64,000 bases of DNA from Stenotrophomonas rhizophila (GCF_007667275.1 NZ_VDQT01000004.1:310001-374000); one strand, 5' to 3'; shown: positions 6,984 through 16,543, counted from the stretch's first letter. Notes: a model not told the origin generated them from the letters alone. Made by a program: numbers and translations.

Positions 6984-8969
6984 TCAGGCGTTGGCTTCGA
7001 AATCCACCAAAACCGCGCCGTCGGCCACCTGGTCACCCGCCTTGACCCGGTACCCCTGCACCGTGCCGTCGGCCGGCGCCTGCAGGGTGTGCTCCATCTT
7101 CATCGCTTCCAGCACCAGCAGCGGCGTACCCCGCACCACCTGCGTGCCCGGCGCCAGCAGGGTGGCCACGATGCGGCCCGGCATCGGCGCGACCAGGCTG
7201 CCGGCATCGGCCACGCTCTGGTCGGCTTCGCTGACCGGGTCGTGCAGGGTGAAGCGCTGCACGCCGTCACTGCCGAACAGGTACAGCTCGCTGCCGTCGC
7301 GTACCACGCGCGCGCGCTGCAGGGTCTCTCCAACCTGCAGCGCCAGGCGCTCGCCAAGCAACCGGCCCGTGGCCGATACCGGGGTGCCATCCACCTCGAT
7401 CAACCACGACCCGCCGTGGCCCTCCACCGCCACCACCTGCTGCGTGCCGCCCTGCTCCAGCGTCAGCCGGCGGGCCGCGCGCTGGCCGAGGCGCCAGCCA
7501 TCGCGCGCCTGCCAGGGCGAGTGCGGGTCGCGCGCGTCCACGCAGGCCGCAGGCTCGGTCGACACCGCCGCCACGGCGGCCAGCGCCCACAGGGCAGGGT
7601 CGGCAGCGCCCTGCCGGGGCGCCAGCGCCGCCTGCTCGCGTTCGATCAACGCGGTATCCAGCTTCGCGTTGGCGAACGAATCGGTCATCACCAGCCGACG
7701 CAGGAATGCCGCATTGGTGGTCACGCCCACTACTTCGCACTCGGCCAAGGCCTGCTGCATGCGGCGCAGCGCGGCATCGCGGTCCACGTCCCAGACGATC
7801 AGCTTGGCGATCATCGGGTCGTAGAACGGAGTGATCGCATCGCCCTGTTCCACGCCGGCATCCACGCGCACGTGCGCGCTGCCAACCGGCAGGCGCAGGT
7901 GGCGCAGCGTGCCGGTGGAAGGCAGGAAGCCCTTGTCGGCATCTTCGGCATACAGCCGCGCTTCAAGCGCATGGCCGTTGATCTGCAGCTGCTCCTGCTG
8001 CAGCGGCACCGGCGCACCACTGGCCACGCGCAGCTGCCACTCCACCAGGTCGGTACCCGTAATGCATTCGGTCACCGGGTGCTCCACCTGCAGGCGGGTG
8101 TTCATTTCCATGAAATAGAAATCGCCGTCGGGCCCGGCAATGAACTCCACCGTGCCGGCGCCCACGTAGTTCACCGCGCGCGCGGCATCCACCGCGGCCT
8201 TGCCCATGGCGGCGCGGCGCTCGGCGGTCATGCCCGGTGCCGGCGCTTCTTCCAGCACCTTCTGGTGGCGGCGCTGCACCGAGCAGTCGCGCTCGAACAG
8301 GTACACCACGTTGCCGTGGCTGTCGCCGAACACCTGGATTTCGATATGGCGCGGGCGCTCCACGTACTTTTCCACCAGCACGTGGGCGTTGCCGAAGGCG
8401 GACTGCGCCTCGCGCTGGCAGCTGGCCAGCGCTTCGGTGAATGCCGCGCTGTCGTCCACCTTGCGCATGCCCTTGCCGCCGCCACCGGCGCTGGCCTTGA
8501 TCAGCACCGGGTAGCCGATGCCGTCGGCCTGTTCGCGCAGGAACGCCGGGTCCTGCGCGTCGCCGTGGTAACCCGGCGTGAGCGGCACGCCGGCCTGCTG
8601 CATCAGTGCCTTGGCCGCGCTCTTGTCGCCCATCGCGCGGATCGCCGCAGCGGAAGGACCAATGAACACGATGCCGGCCTCGGCGCAGGCCTGGGCGAAG
8701 TCCGCGTTCTCCGACAGGAAGCCGTAGCCCGGGTGGAGGGCCTGCGCCCCGGTGCGGCGCGCGGCGTCCAGGATGGCGTCGGCACGCAGGTAGCTTTCCC
8801 GCGCCGGGGCCGGGCCGATGGCCACGGCTTCATCGGCCAGGCGCACATGCCGCGCGTTGCGATCGGCGTCGGAATACACCGCCACCGTGGCGATGCCCAG
8901 GCGCTGGCAGGTGGCGATGACGCGGCAGGCGATTTCGCCACGGTTGGCGATCAGGATCTTGGTGAACAT
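6984..8969 (-). CDS. mccA: Methylcrotonyl-CoA carboxylase biotin-containing (alpha) subunit
   Basis: A 661 aa biotin-dependent carboxylase subunit starting MFTKILIANRGEIACRV. Domains in order are biotin carboxylase (ATP-grasp, with the glycine loop KASAGGGGKGMRKV and EMNTRLQVEHPVTE) and a C-terminal biotinyl domain whose lysine lies in VLEAMKMEH. It carboxylates biotin with ATP and bicarbonate. Order with ivd and the beta subunit at 9002-10612 points to 3-methylcrotonyl-CoA carboxylase in leucine catabolism rather than acetyl- or propionyl-CoA carboxylase. The start at 8969 is chosen because MFTKILIANRG is the conserved beginning; an ATG 18 bases upstream (8987) is also possible. It is the last gene of the leftward operon and ends 6 bases from the convergent cyclase gene. 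Confidence 0.93.
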   Translation of the reverse strand: MFTKILIANRGEIACRVIATCQRLGIATVAVYSDADRNARHVRLADEAVAIGPAPARESYLRADAILDAARRTGAQALHPGYGFLSENADFAQACAEAGIVFIGPSAAAIRAMGDKSAAKALMQQAGVPLTPGYHGDAQDPAFLREQADGIGYPVLIKASAGGGGKGMRKVDDSAAFTEALASCQREAQSAFGNAHVLVEKYVERPRHIEIQVFGDSHGNVVYLFERDCSVQRRHQKVLEEAPAPGMTAERRAAMGKAAVDAARAVNYVGAGTVEFIAGPDGDFYFMEMNTRLQVEHPVTECITGTDLVEWQLRVASGAPVPLQQEQLQINGHALEARLYAEDADKGFLPSTGTLRHLRLPVGSAHVRVDAGVEQGDAITPFYDPMIAKLIVWDVDRDAALRRMQQALAECEVVGVTTNAAFLRRLVMTDSFANAKLDTALIEREQAALAPRQGAADPALWALAAVAAVSTEPAACVDARDPHSPWQARDGWRLGQRAARRLTLEQGGTQQVVAVEGHGGSWLIEVDGTPVSATGRLLGERLALQVGETLQRARVVRDGSELYLFGSDGVQRFTLHDPVSEADQSVADAGSLVAPMPGRIVATLLAPGTQVVRGTPLLVLEAMKMEHTLQAPADGTVQGYRVKAGDQVADGAVLVDFEANA

Positions 8970-9001
8970 GGAAGTCTCGTTGCGCATGCCAATGGGCCGG
9001 A

Positions 9002-10612
9002 TCACATCCGGAACACGCCGAAGTCGGTCTTGCGGGCCGGGGCGTTGAGGCTGGCCGACAGCGCCAGGCCCAGCACGCGGCGGGTGTCGGCCGGATCGAT
9101 CACGCCGTCGTCCCACAGCCGTGCGCTGGCGTAGTAGGGGTGGCCCTGCTGCTCGAACTGGTCGCGGATCGGCGTCTTGAAGCTGTCTTCGTCCTGCGCC
9201 GACCACTCCCCGCCCTTGGCTTCGATGCCGTCGCGCTTCACCGTGGCCAGCACGCTGGCCGCCTGCTCGCCGCCCATCACGCCGATGCGCGCGTTCGGCC
9301 ACATCCACAGGAAGTTGGGCGAATAGGCGCGGCCGCACATGCCGTAGTTGCCGGCCCCGAACGAACCGCCGATGACCACGGTGAATTTGGGCACCTTGGC
9401 GCAGGCCACCGCCATCACCAGCTTGGCGCCGTCCTTGGCGATGCCGCCGTGTTCGTACTTGCGCCCGACCATGAAGCCGGTGATGTTCTGCAGGAACACC
9501 AGCGGAATGCCCCGCTGCGTGCACAGTTCGATGAAGTGCGCGCCTTTGAGCGCGGACTCCGAGAACAGGATGCCGTTGTTGGCGATGATCCCGACCGGGT
9601 AGCCATGCAGGTGCGCGAAGCCGGTGACCAGGGTGTTGCCGTAGCGCGGCTTGAACTCGTCGAAGCGCGAATCGTCCACCAGCCGCATGATCACTTCGCG
9701 CACGTCGTACGGCTTGCGCGTGTCGGCCGGGATCACCCCGTACAGCTCCTCCGCGGCATAACGCGGTTCGGCCGGTGCCTGCACCGCCAGCGCCGGCTCG
9801 GGCTTGCGCCAGTTGAGCTGGGCGATGATCGCGCGGACCCGGGCCAGCGCCTGCAGGTCGTTGTCGGCCATGTGGTCGGCCACGCCGGAAATGCGCGTGT
9901 GCACGTCGGCACCGCCCAGCTCCTCGGCGCTGACCACTTCACCGGTCGCCGCCTTCACCAGCGGCGGGCCACCCAGGAAGATGGTGCCCTGTTCGCGCAC
10001 GATCACCGTTTCATCGCTCATCGCCGGCACGTAGGCGCCGCCGGCGGTGCACGAGCCCATCACGCAGGCGATCTGCGGAATGCCCTGTGCGGAGAGATTG
10101 GCCTGGTTGTAGAAGATGCGGCCGAAATGGTCGCGGTCGGGGAACACCTCGTCCTGCAGTGGCAGGAACGCGCCGCCCGAATCCACCAGGTAGATGCACG
10201 GCAGGCGGTTCTGTTCGGCCACTTCTTGCGCGCGCAGGTGCTTCTTTACCGTCATCGGGTAGTACGTGCCGCCCTTGACCGTGGCGTCGTTGGCCACGAT
10301 CACGCATTCCACGCCGGACACACGACCGATCCCGGCGACTACGCCGGCGCTGGCGATGCTGTCGCCATACATGCCGTGCGCGGCCAGCGGTGCGATTTCC
10401 AGGAACGCACTGCCCGGGTCGAGCAGGGCATCGATGCGGTCGCGCACCAGCAGCTTGCCGCGCGCGGTGTGTTTCTGCCGCGCCGCTTCGCTGCCCCCCA
10501 GCGCGGTCTGCGCCAGGGTGGCGCGCAAGTCGTCGACCACCGCCTGCAGCGCCGCGCGGTTGGCTTCGAAGGTCTCGCTGCCCGGTTGCAGCTGGGTGCT
10601 CAGTACAGTCAT
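9002..10612 (-). CDS. mccB: Methylcrotonyl-CoA carboxylase carboxyltransferase (beta) subunit
   Basis: A 536 aa acyl-CoA carboxyltransferase. It shows the family features: [18 protein letters not shown] near residue 50, the glycine-rich oxyanion segment [24 protein letters not shown], and in the second half [28 protein letters not shown] and [15 protein letters not shown]. It transfers the carboxyl group from biotin to 3-methylcrotonyl-CoA. The gene lies 10 bases after ivd and 32 bases before mccA in one leftward operon. Length and order agree with LiuB/MccB of other proteobacteria. No methylglutaconyl-CoA hydratase or HMG-CoA lyase gene follows in this window. Confidence 0.93.
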   Translation of the reverse strand: MTVLSTQLQPGSETFEANRAALQAVVDDLRATLAQTALGGSEAARQKHTARGKLLVRDRIDALLDPGSAFLEIAPLAAHGMYGDSIASAGVVAGIGRVSGVECVIVANDATVKGGTYYPMTVKKHLRAQEVAEQNRLPCIYLVDSGGAFLPLQDEVFPDRDHFGRIFYNQANLSAQGIPQIACVMGSCTAGGAYVPAMSDETVIVREQGTIFLGGPPLVKAATGEVVSAEELGGADVHTRISGVADHMADNDLQALARVRAIIAQLNWRKPEPALAVQAPAEPRYAAEELYGVIPADTRKPYDVREVIMRLVDDSRFDEFKPRYGNTLVTGFAHLHGYPVGIIANNGILFSESALKGAHFIELCTQRGIPLVFLQNITGFMVGRKYEHGGIAKDGAKLVMAVACAKVPKFTVVIGGSFGAGNYGMCGRAYSPNFLWMWPNARIGVMGGEQAASVLATVKRDGIEAKGGEWSAQDEDSFKTPIRDQFEQQGHPYYASARLWDDGVIDPADTRRVLGLALSASLNAPARKTDFGVFRM

Positions 10613-10622
10613 CGCAGGGCCC

Positions 10623-11786
10623 TTACTTGGTGCGCTGGAACAGCTCGCGGCCGATCAGCATGCGGCGGATTTCCGAGGTGCCGGCGCCGATCTCGTACAG
10701 CTTGGCATCGCGCCACAGGCGACCGGTCGGGTATTCATTGATATAGCCGTTACCGCCCAGGATCTGGATCGCCTGGCCGGTCAGCCAGGTGGCCTTCTCG
10801 GCCGAATACAGGATCGCACCGGCCGCATCCTGGCGCGTGGTGCGGCCCAGGTCGCAGGCGCGTGCAACCGCATATACATACGCGCGGCAGGCGTTGAGGC
10901 CCACGTACATGTCGGCCAGCTTGGCCTGGATCAGCTGGAAGGTGCCGATCGCCTCGCCGAACTGCTTGCGCTCGTGCACGTACGGCATCACCACGTCCAT
11001 GCCGGCGGCCATCAGCCCCAGCGGGCCGCCGGACAGCACCACGCGCTCGTAATCCAGCCCCGACATCAGCACCTTCACACCACCGCCCACTGCGCCGAGC
11101 ACGTTGGCTTCGGGCACTTCGCAGTCCTCGAACACCAGCTCGCACGTGTTGGAGCCGCGCATGCCCAGCTTGTCCAGCTTCTGTGCGGTGGAAAAGCCCT
11201 TCATGCCTTTTTCGACCAGGAACGCGGTGATGCCCTTGGCGCCGCCGTTCGGGTCGGTCTTGGCATACACCACCAGCACGTCGGCGTCGGGGCCGTTGGT
11301 GATCCACATCTTGTTGCCGTTGAGCACGTAATGGTCGCCGCGCTTGTCCGCGCGCAGCTTCATCGACACCACGTCCGAACCGGCGCCCGGTTCGCTCATT
11401 GCCAGTGCGCCGACCTTTTCGCCGCTGCACAGGCCGGGCAGGAACCGCTGCTTCTGTTCTTCGGTGCCGTTCTTGCGCAGCTGGTTCACGCACAGGTTCG
11501 AATGTGCGCCGTAGGACAGGCCGATGGCGCCGGAGGCACGCGAGATTTCTTCCATCGCCACCACGTGGGCCAGGTAGCCCATGCCGCTGCCGCCGTATTC
11601 TTCTTCCACGGTCAGGCCAAGCAGGCCCTGCTCGCCGAGCTTGCGCCACAGCGGGTGCGGGAAGACATTCTGCTCGTCGGCCTGCGCCGCCAGCGGCGCG
11701 ATCTCGGCCGAGGCAAAATGGGCCACGCTCTGGCGGAGCATGTCGATCTCTTCGCCGAGGTCGAAGTTCATGGTGGGGACGTGCAT
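10623..11786 (-). CDS. ivd: Isovaleryl-CoA dehydrogenase
   Basis: A 387 aa acyl-CoA dehydrogenase beginning [20 protein letters not shown]. The FAD/substrate signature [13 protein letters not shown] and the end signature [22 protein letters not shown] are clear. It oxidises isovaleryl-CoA to 3-methylcrotonyl-CoA, passing electrons to ETF. The assignment over other acyl-CoA dehydrogenases rests on the immediate downstream mccB and mccA genes and on the NFDLGEE start typical of IVD. The ATG at 11786 has a GGAG at seven bases upstream; a TTG five codons earlier is possible but less likely. First gene of the ivd-mccB-mccA operon, divergent from a TetR gene whose product probably controls it. Confidence 0.92.
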   Translation of the reverse strand: MHVPTMNFDLGEEIDMLRQSVAHFASAEIAPLAAQADEQNVFPHPLWRKLGEQGLLGLTVEEEYGGSGMGYLAHVVAMEEISRASGAIGLSYGAHSNLCVNQLRKNGTEEQKQRFLPGLCSGEKVGALAMSEPGAGSDVVSMKLRADKRGDHYVLNGNKMWITNGPDADVLVVYAKTDPNGGAKGITAFLVEKGMKGFSTAQKLDKLGMRGSNTCELVFEDCEVPEANVLGAVGGGVKVLMSGLDYERVVLSGGPLGLMAAGMDVVMPYVHERKQFGEAIGTFQLIQAKLADMYVGLNACRAYVYAVARACDLGRTTRQDAAGAILYSAEKATWLTGQAIQILGGNGYINEYPTGRLWRDAKLYEIGAGTSEIRRMLIGRELFQRTK

Positions 11787-11850
11787 GAGGCAGCTCCGCA
11801 AGGCAGGAAGGGTCGATCAGGCCCCCAGCCTAGTCCTCCCCGGGGTAAAA

Positions 11851-11882
11851 GTGAACACAAATTCAAAAATTGAACATAGAAT
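11851..11882. promoter_or_regulatory. Candidate TetR operator and promoter between ivd and tetR
   Basis: In the 102-base gap between ivd and the divergent TetR gene lies an AT-rich island with two overlapping dyads: TTCAA-AAA-TTGAA at 11862-11874 and TGAA-N6-TTCA at 11852-11865. A TAGAAT hexamer at 11877-11882 would start transcription at about the A of the TetR start codon (11889), which has no Shine-Dalgarno sequence, so that mRNA may be leaderless. Binding by the neighbouring regulator is inferred from position only. Confidence 0.45.
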
Positions 11883-11888
11883 CAGCAA

Positions 11889-12494
11889 ATGGCCTATAAA
11901 CGCTCCGCACTGATGGAAGAACGCCTGGCTGGGGCCCGCGAGCGGATCCTGCTGGCAACCCGCCGCCTGGTGGCGGCCGGCGGCTACCGCAACGCCCCGG
12001 TTACTGCCGTGGCGGCCGAGGCCGGCGTATCCACCGGCTTGATCTACCGGCACTTCCCGTCCAAGGCCGAACTGTTCGTGGAGGTACTGACCGCGGCGGT
12101 GGAGCACGAACTGCGCATCTTCGAGGCCATCGCCGCCGAACCGCTGCCGGCACCGGAGCGCCTGCGCCGGGCGATCACCGCCTTCGTGCGCCGCGCTCTG
12201 GCCGGCCCGGGGCTGGCGTATGCCTTCATCGCCGAGCCGGTGGACCCGGAGGTGGAAGCCGAGCGCATCCGCTGCCGTCGTTTGTTTGGTGACGTGTTCC
12301 GCCGCATCGTGGACGACGGTGTCGAAGCAGGCAGTTTTCCGGCGCAGGACACCGAGGTGGCGGCAGCCTGCATCGTCGGTGCCTTCACCGAAGCGCTGGT
12401 CGGCCCGACCGCGCCCAGCCGCGACGCCCACGGCGACCAGACCGCGCTGGTGGAATCGATCTGCATTTTCTGCCTGCGCGCTGCCGGCGCCTGA
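11889..12494 (+). CDS. TetR/AcrR family regulator, probable repressor of the ivd-mcc operon
   Basis: A 201 aa TetR-type repressor. The N-terminal helix-turn-helix spans about residues 17-65 (RERILLATRRLVAAGGYRN, then VAAEAGVSTGLIYRHFPSKAELF). The C-terminal part has the helical ligand domain, with a WD-less TetR_C-type segment and a closing CIFCLRAAGA. It is divergent from ivd with palindromes between them, the classic arrangement for a regulator that responds to an acyl-CoA or a branched-chain intermediate. In Pseudomonas the comparable operon is controlled by a MerR protein (LiuR), so this would be a different solution. No ribosome-binding site precedes the ATG. Confidence 0.85.
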   Translation: MAYKRSALMEERLAGARERILLATRRLVAAGGYRNAPVTAVAAEAGVSTGLIYRHFPSKAELFVEVLTAAVEHELRIFEAIAAEPLPAPERLRRAITAFVRRALAGPGLAYAFIAEPVDPEVEAERIRCRRLFGDVFRRIVDDGVEAGSFPAQDTEVAAACIVGAFTEALVGPTAPSRDAHGDQTALVESICIFCLRAAGA

Positions 12495-12609
12495 GCCACC
12501 CCCATGCTGCAATGCGGCACCGGATGGCGGCTTGCAGAGCGCCGCCGACGCTGGTCATACTCGGCCGACAAGCCGTGGTCCAACGACTACCAGCCAGGGG
12601 TGAAAGAGA

Positions 12610-13128
12610 GTGCGGAATTACGACCTCGAGTTCCTGAAACGCTTTTCCATGGTCATTGCGCTGTTGATGGCCATCACGCTCGGATTGATCCTGTTCGCCG
12701 CGTACCTGCACACCCGCATTCCTGCTGAAGTCTCGCCCCAGGCCGCCAAGCGCACCGAACTGCGCATTGCCCCGGCCGGCGCGGTCTATGCCGGCGCCAC
12801 CGGTGCCGCCGACCAGGCCGCGGCCAAGGCCGCAGCGCTGGCCAAGGCGGCGGCGAACGTGGCCTACGGCGGCACCACCGACGGCAAGGTGATCTTCGAC
12901 AACCTGTGCACCGCCTGCCACACCACCGGCGTGGGCCAGGCACCGACGCTGGACCATGCGCACTGGGACGCGCGCCTGGCCCAGGGCAAGGACACCCTGT
13001 ACAAGCACGCCGTCGAGGGCTACACCGGCCCCGATGGCGGCATCATGCCGCCCAAGGGCGGCAACCCCGGCCTGACCGAAGAGCAGATCCACGCCACCGT
13101 GGATTGGATGCTGGCGAACCTCAAGTAA
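12610..13128 (+). CDS. Membrane-anchored mono-haem cytochrome c5-like protein
   Basis: A 172 aa protein starting at GTG 12610, preceded by AAAGAGAG. Residues 1-12 are cytoplasmic, 13-33 form a membrane anchor (MVIALLMAITLGLILFAAYL), then an Ala/Lys-rich spacer (about 45-85) and a class I cytochrome c domain. The haem motif is CTACH (about residue 98) and the axial methionine lies in GGIMPPKGG. The fold ends LTEEQIHATVDWMLANLK. Such proteins carry electrons in the periplasm to terminal oxidases or other reductases. No oxidase gene is adjacent, so the partner is unknown. It is a single-gene unit, followed by an inverted-repeat region. Confidence 0.88.
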   Translation: MRNYDLEFLKRFSMVIALLMAITLGLILFAAYLHTRIPAEVSPQAAKRTELRIAPAGAVYAGATGAADQAAAKAAALAKAAANVAYGGTTDGKVIFDNLCTACHTTGVGQAPTLDHAHWDARLAQGKDTLYKHAVEGYTGPDGGIMPPKGGNPGLTEEQIHATVDWMLANLK

Positions 13129-13161
13129 CCGGCGGGGCCGGTGCCGACTGGCATCGGACGC

Positions 13162-13305
13162 CGCGTGGGACACGCATGGCGTGTCGCTACGCGGGGGCGT
13201 CACGCGCCCGTGCTCCCGCGACGTGCCGGTCGGCCGCGGCGCCACGCGGCCGTGGGCCCGCGACGTGCCCGTACGCGTAGCGACACGCCATGCGTGTCCC
13301 ACGCG
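13162..13305. repeat. Pair of 32-bp inverted GTAG-type palindromic repeats
   Basis: The 32 bases at 13162-13193 recur exactly, in inverse orientation, at 13274-13305, 80 bases apart. Each copy itself contains a small palindrome (GACACGCCATGCGTGTC) next to GTAG, the mark of the SMAG repeats of Stenotrophomonas. The 80-base spacer has further GC-rich short repeats (CCCGCGACGTGCC twice). As RNA the whole block could fold into one long hairpin. It fills most of the 283-base gap between the cytochrome and nuclease genes. Confidence 0.75.
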
Positions 13306-13411
13306 CACCCAGCCCGCGCGGCTTTGCCAAACCCGCCCAAATCCCCACCCGCGACCGCTTCCCGCCACAATTCCGCATTACCCTGTGCACCCGTTCCCGG
13401 ACTCCCCGCCG

Positions 13412-14851
13412 ATGCGCCGTCGCACCCTTGCTCTTGCCCTGTCGCTGATCCTCCCGGCCACCGCCTTCGCCCAGGCCCAGCCGCAGGCACGCCCGACCGC
13501 ATCGACCCCGGCTGCCACCGCGCCCATCACCCTCACCGCCGCGCCCGCCGACTGGCGCTCCCTCGACGGCCAGCACGTGCGCATCGCCGCGCCGCTGAGC
13601 CTGGCCGGGACCGATGGCCTGGCCCGCTTCGGCGAACTCACCGTGGCCTTCGGCGGCCGCCTCTGGCAGCCCAGCGAAGTAGCCGCCCCGGGCACTGACG
13701 CCCACGCCAAGGTGATCGCCGACAACCAGCGCCGCCGCCTGCTGCTCGATGACGGCAGTGATGCCCGCGACCCCGGCCCGGTGGCGTGGCTGCCGGCCAA
13801 TCCCGACCTGCGCACCGACACCGTGCTGCGCAACGTGGAAGGCATCGTGCGCGTGGACGCCAAGGGCACCCCGCGCCTGCAGGTCACCAAGCCGCTGACG
13901 CTGCCCTTGCCCGCACGCTCGTTCCCACCGCTGATTCCAGGCGATCTCCGGGTCGCCGCGTTCAACCTGGAAAACTTCTTCAACGGCGACGGCCAGGGCG
14001 GCGACTACCCGACCCTGCGCGGCGCCCGCACCCTGGCCGAACACCAGGCCCAGACCGCCAAGCTGGTCGCCACCGTCAGCGCGCTTGGCGCTGATGTCGC
14101 CGCGTTGATGGAACTGGAAAACGACGGCTACGGCCCGCAGTCGGCCATCGCCGAATTCGTCCGCGCGCTCAATGCCGCGTCGGGCGGGCAGGGCGACTGG
14201 CGTTTCATCGACGCCGGCAAGGGCCCGGGCGAGAACCCGATCCGGGTCGGCATCATCTACCGCAGCTCGAAGGTGACCCCGGTCGGCGCGCCGGCGGTGC
14301 TGGAAACCGGCCCGTTCGGCCCGCACAGCCGCGTGCCGCTGGCGCAGGCGTTCCGCGCCGGCAAGGGCGCCCCGTTCGTGGTGGTCGCCAATCACTTCAA
14401 GTCCAAGGGCTGCTCCGAGGCCAGCGGCGCCGATGCCGACCAGAAGGACGGCCAGGGCTGCTGGAACGCCACCCGGGTGGAATCGGCGCGCCTGCTCAAC
14501 CAGTGGCTGGGCACCGACCCGACCGGCGCCGGCACCACCGACGCGGTCCTGCTCGGCGACTTCAATGCCTACGCCATGGAAGACCCGATCCGCGCCCTGC
14601 ACGACGCCGGCTGGCGCGACGCCTTCGCCGTGGCCAAGGTCGAGCGCCCCTACAGCTACGTGTACAACGGCATGACCGGCCGCCTCGACCACGCGCTGCT
14701 GAGCCCGGGCATGGCCAAGCGCCTGCGCGGCGCTGCCGAGTGGCATATCAATGCTGACGAAGCCGACGACGCCGGTTACCGCGACCGCAACGTCCCCGGC
14801 CCGTGGCGCAGCTCGGACCACGACCCGTTGATCCTCGGTTTCGACAAGTAG
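13412..14851 (+). CDS. Secreted ExeM/NucH-type endonuclease (EEP fold)
   Basis: A 479 aa protein with a signal peptide (MRRRTLALALSLILPATAFA, cleavage about residue 20) and a low-complexity linker. A beta-rich OB-like N-terminal region follows (about 35-170), then an endonuclease/exonuclease/phosphatase domain with VAAFNLENFF, ALMELENDGYG, VVVANHFKSKGC, LLGDFNAY and SSDHDPLILG. These hold the metal and catalytic residues (Asn, Glu, His, Asp-Asn, Asp-His). ExeM-like nucleases act outside the cell on DNA, including biofilm DNA. The ATG at 13412 is chosen because it starts the signal peptide; the frame stays open upstream only inside the repeat region. The TAG stop is the TAG of a SMAG repeat. 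Confidence 0.9.
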   Translation: MRRRTLALALSLILPATAFAQAQPQARPTASTPAATAPITLTAAPADWRSLDGQHVRIAAPLSLAGTDGLARFGELTVAFGGRLWQPSEVAAPGTDAHAKVIADNQRRRLLLDDGSDARDPGPVAWLPANPDLRTDTVLRNVEGIVRVDAKGTPRLQVTKPLTLPLPARSFPPLIPGDLRVAAFNLENFFNGDGQGGDYPTLRGARTLAEHQAQTAKLVATVSALGADVAALMELENDGYGPQSAIAEFVRALNAASGGQGDWRFIDAGKGPGENPIRVGIIYRSSKVTPVGAPAVLETGPFGPHSRVPLAQAFRAGKGAPFVVVANHFKSKGCSEASGADADQKDGQGCWNATRVESARLLNQWLGTDPTGAGTTDAVLLGDFNAYAMEDPIRALHDAGWRDAFAVAKVERPYSYVYNGMTGRLDHALLSPGMAKRLRGAAEWHINADEADDAGYRDRNVPGPWRSSDHDPLILGFDK

Positions 14852-14912
14852 AGCCACGCCCTGCGTGGCTGGCGCGGTCCGGACGGTTCAGCCACGCAGG
14901 GCGTGGCTCTAC
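14848..14912. repeat. SMAG repeats, inverted pair
   Basis: GTAGAGCCACGCCCTGCGTG starts at 14848 and its inverse copy ends at 14912, 23 bases each. The first copy overlaps the nuclease stop codon (TAG 14849-14851). As a transcript the pair forms a long hairpin that could protect or end the nuclease mRNA and that of the convergent EamA gene. Confidence 0.8.
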
Positions 14913-14955
14913 GACCGGGATGCGTACCGCACCAACATTCCGTCGCTGGCGCGCA

Positions 14956-15813
14956 TCACCCCCACGCGATGAACCCGATCGCCACCACCGCCAACGCCAG
15001 CCCCACGCGGTTCCACCGCGTGGTCGGCTCACCGAACGCGAAGACCCCCACCAGCGCCCCCAGCACCACCACGCCGATGTTCATCCCGGCAAACACCGTG
15101 GCCGGGCTGTCCGGCAGCGCCTGGTGGGCATGCACATAAAAAAGAATGTTGCCGCCATTGAGCAGCCCCAGCAGCGCCCCCGCGCCCAGGTTGCGCGCGG
15201 CCAGCCGGCTGCGGCCGGTGGCATGCCGCCACAGCTGCACCCCCAGCATCAGCACGAAGGCAATGCTGAAACACGCGAGTAGCGCCGCCATCGACGGCGT
15301 CCCCGACAGCGCCACCTGCTTCAACAGCACGTCCACCAGCGCAAAGCCCACCCACACCGCCAGCAGCCAGCGCCAGCTGCCTGCCTCGCCGTCCACCGCC
15401 GGCCCACGCGGGCGCAGGCTGATGCCCAGCATCGCCACCAGCCCCAGCCCCAACCCCAGCAGCTTGAGCGGCGTGGCGGTCTGGCCGAAGAACAGGAACG
15501 CGGCCAGCAACGACAGCAACAGCGACAACCGCTGTGCCACATCGGTACGCACGATCCCGGCCACCGCCACCGCGCGGCCCAGCACCAGAAACAACGACGG
15601 CAGCACCACCGCCAGCGCCAGCAGCGCCGCCCACGGCGCATGCGCGGCCTGAAGCGCCTGCAGCGGCGGGCGCAGCACCCCGGCCGTAAGCGCGGCCGCC
15701 ACCAGGTAATTCCAGGTGACCATCTGGGCAACGTCCAGCTGGCGGCGCGCGGCCAGCTTCAGCAGCACCGACACCAGCACGCTGCAGACCACGCTGAAAA
15801 GCAGATAGAACAT
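14956..15813 (-). CDS. EamA/DMT family transporter
   Basis: A 285 aa polytopic membrane protein with about ten hydrophobic segments arranged as two repeated halves, the pattern of EamA (drug/metabolite transporter) proteins. It starts MFYLLFSVVCSVLVSVLLKLAARR and ends GLALAVVAIGFIAWG. Members move small metabolites or drugs across the inner membrane; the substrate cannot be read from sequence. The gene is divergent from the hydrolase at 15869 and convergent with the nuclease, with the SMAG pair between the last two. Confidence 0.82.
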   Translation of the reverse strand: MFYLLFSVVCSVLVSVLLKLAARRQLDVAQMVTWNYLVAAALTAGVLRPPLQALQAAHAPWAALLALAVVLPSLFLVLGRAVAVAGIVRTDVAQRLSLLLSLLAAFLFFGQTATPLKLLGLGLGLVAMLGISLRPRGPAVDGEAGSWRWLLAVWVGFALVDVLLKQVALSGTPSMAALLACFSIAFVLMLGVQLWRHATGRSRLAARNLGAGALLGLLNGGNILFYVHAHQALPDSPATVFAGMNIGVVVLGALVGVFAFGEPTTRWNRVGLALAVVAIGFIAWG

Positions 15814-15868
15814 GGGGTTCCAGGCAGGCGCGGCGGTGAAGCCCGCGGGGGAGCGGTATTATGACGCC

Positions 15869-16543
15869 ATGCACAATCCCCCATTCCCCAATGAAAGCGG
15901 CCCGCTGCAGCTGGCCGGCCCGGTCGGCGCGCTGGACGTGGTGGTCGACCTGCCCAAGGCCGACGTGGCCCCGCAGCCGGTGGTGGCGGTCATCTGCCAT
16001 CCGCTGTCCACCGAGGGTGGCAGCCTGCACAACAAGGTGGTGACCATGGTCGGCACCACCCTGCGCGAGCTGGGCATCACCACCGTACGCTTCAACTTCC
16101 GCAGCGTCGGCACCTCGGTCGGCAGCTTCGACCATGGCGTGGGCGAACAGGACGACCTCAAGGCCGTGGTGGCCTGGGTCCGCGAACAGCGCCCCGACGC
16201 CACCCTGTGGCTGGCCGGTTTCAGCTTCGGTGCCTTCGTCTCGCTGCGCGCATCGGCCGATCTGCAGCCGCAGGTGCTGGTCTCGATCGCCCCGCCGGCC
16301 GGGCGCTGGGACTTCGACGGCGTGCAGCCGCCGGCCAACTGGCTGGTCATCCAGGGCGAAGACGACGAGATCGTCGACCCGCAGGCCGTCTACACCTGGC
16401 TGGACAGCCTGGATGCCCCGCACGAACTGGTGCGCATGCCGGAAACCAGCCACTTCTTCCACCGCAAGCTGATCGACCTGCGCGGCGCGCTCACCCACGG
16501 CGTCAAGCACTGGCTGCCCCACCCGGACCGCGCCAGCGCATGA
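15869..16543 (+). CDS. Alpha/beta hydrolase of the dienelactone hydrolase-like type
   Basis: A 224 aa protein with an alpha/beta hydrolase fold. The nucleophile elbow is GFSFGAF, the acid lies in GEDDEIVDP and the histidine in SHFFHRKL; ICHPLSTEGGSLHNKV near residue 45 is typical of this small-hydrolase family. The natural substrate is unknown. ATG 15869 gives MHNPPFPNESG; longer in-frame starts exist upstream but have no similarity and would run into the promoter of the divergent transporter. Its stop overlaps the start of zapE by the sequence ATGA, so the two are translationally coupled. Confidence 0.82.
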   Translation: MHNPPFPNESGPLQLAGPVGALDVVVDLPKADVAPQPVVAVICHPLSTEGGSLHNKVVTMVGTTLRELGITTVRFNFRSVGTSVGSFDHGVGEQDDLKAVVAWVREQRPDATLWLAGFSFGAFVSLRASADLQPQVLVSIAPPAGRWDFDGVQPPANWLVIQGEDDEIVDPQAVYTWLDSLDAPHELVRMPETSHFFHRKLIDLRGALTHGVKHWLPHPDRASA

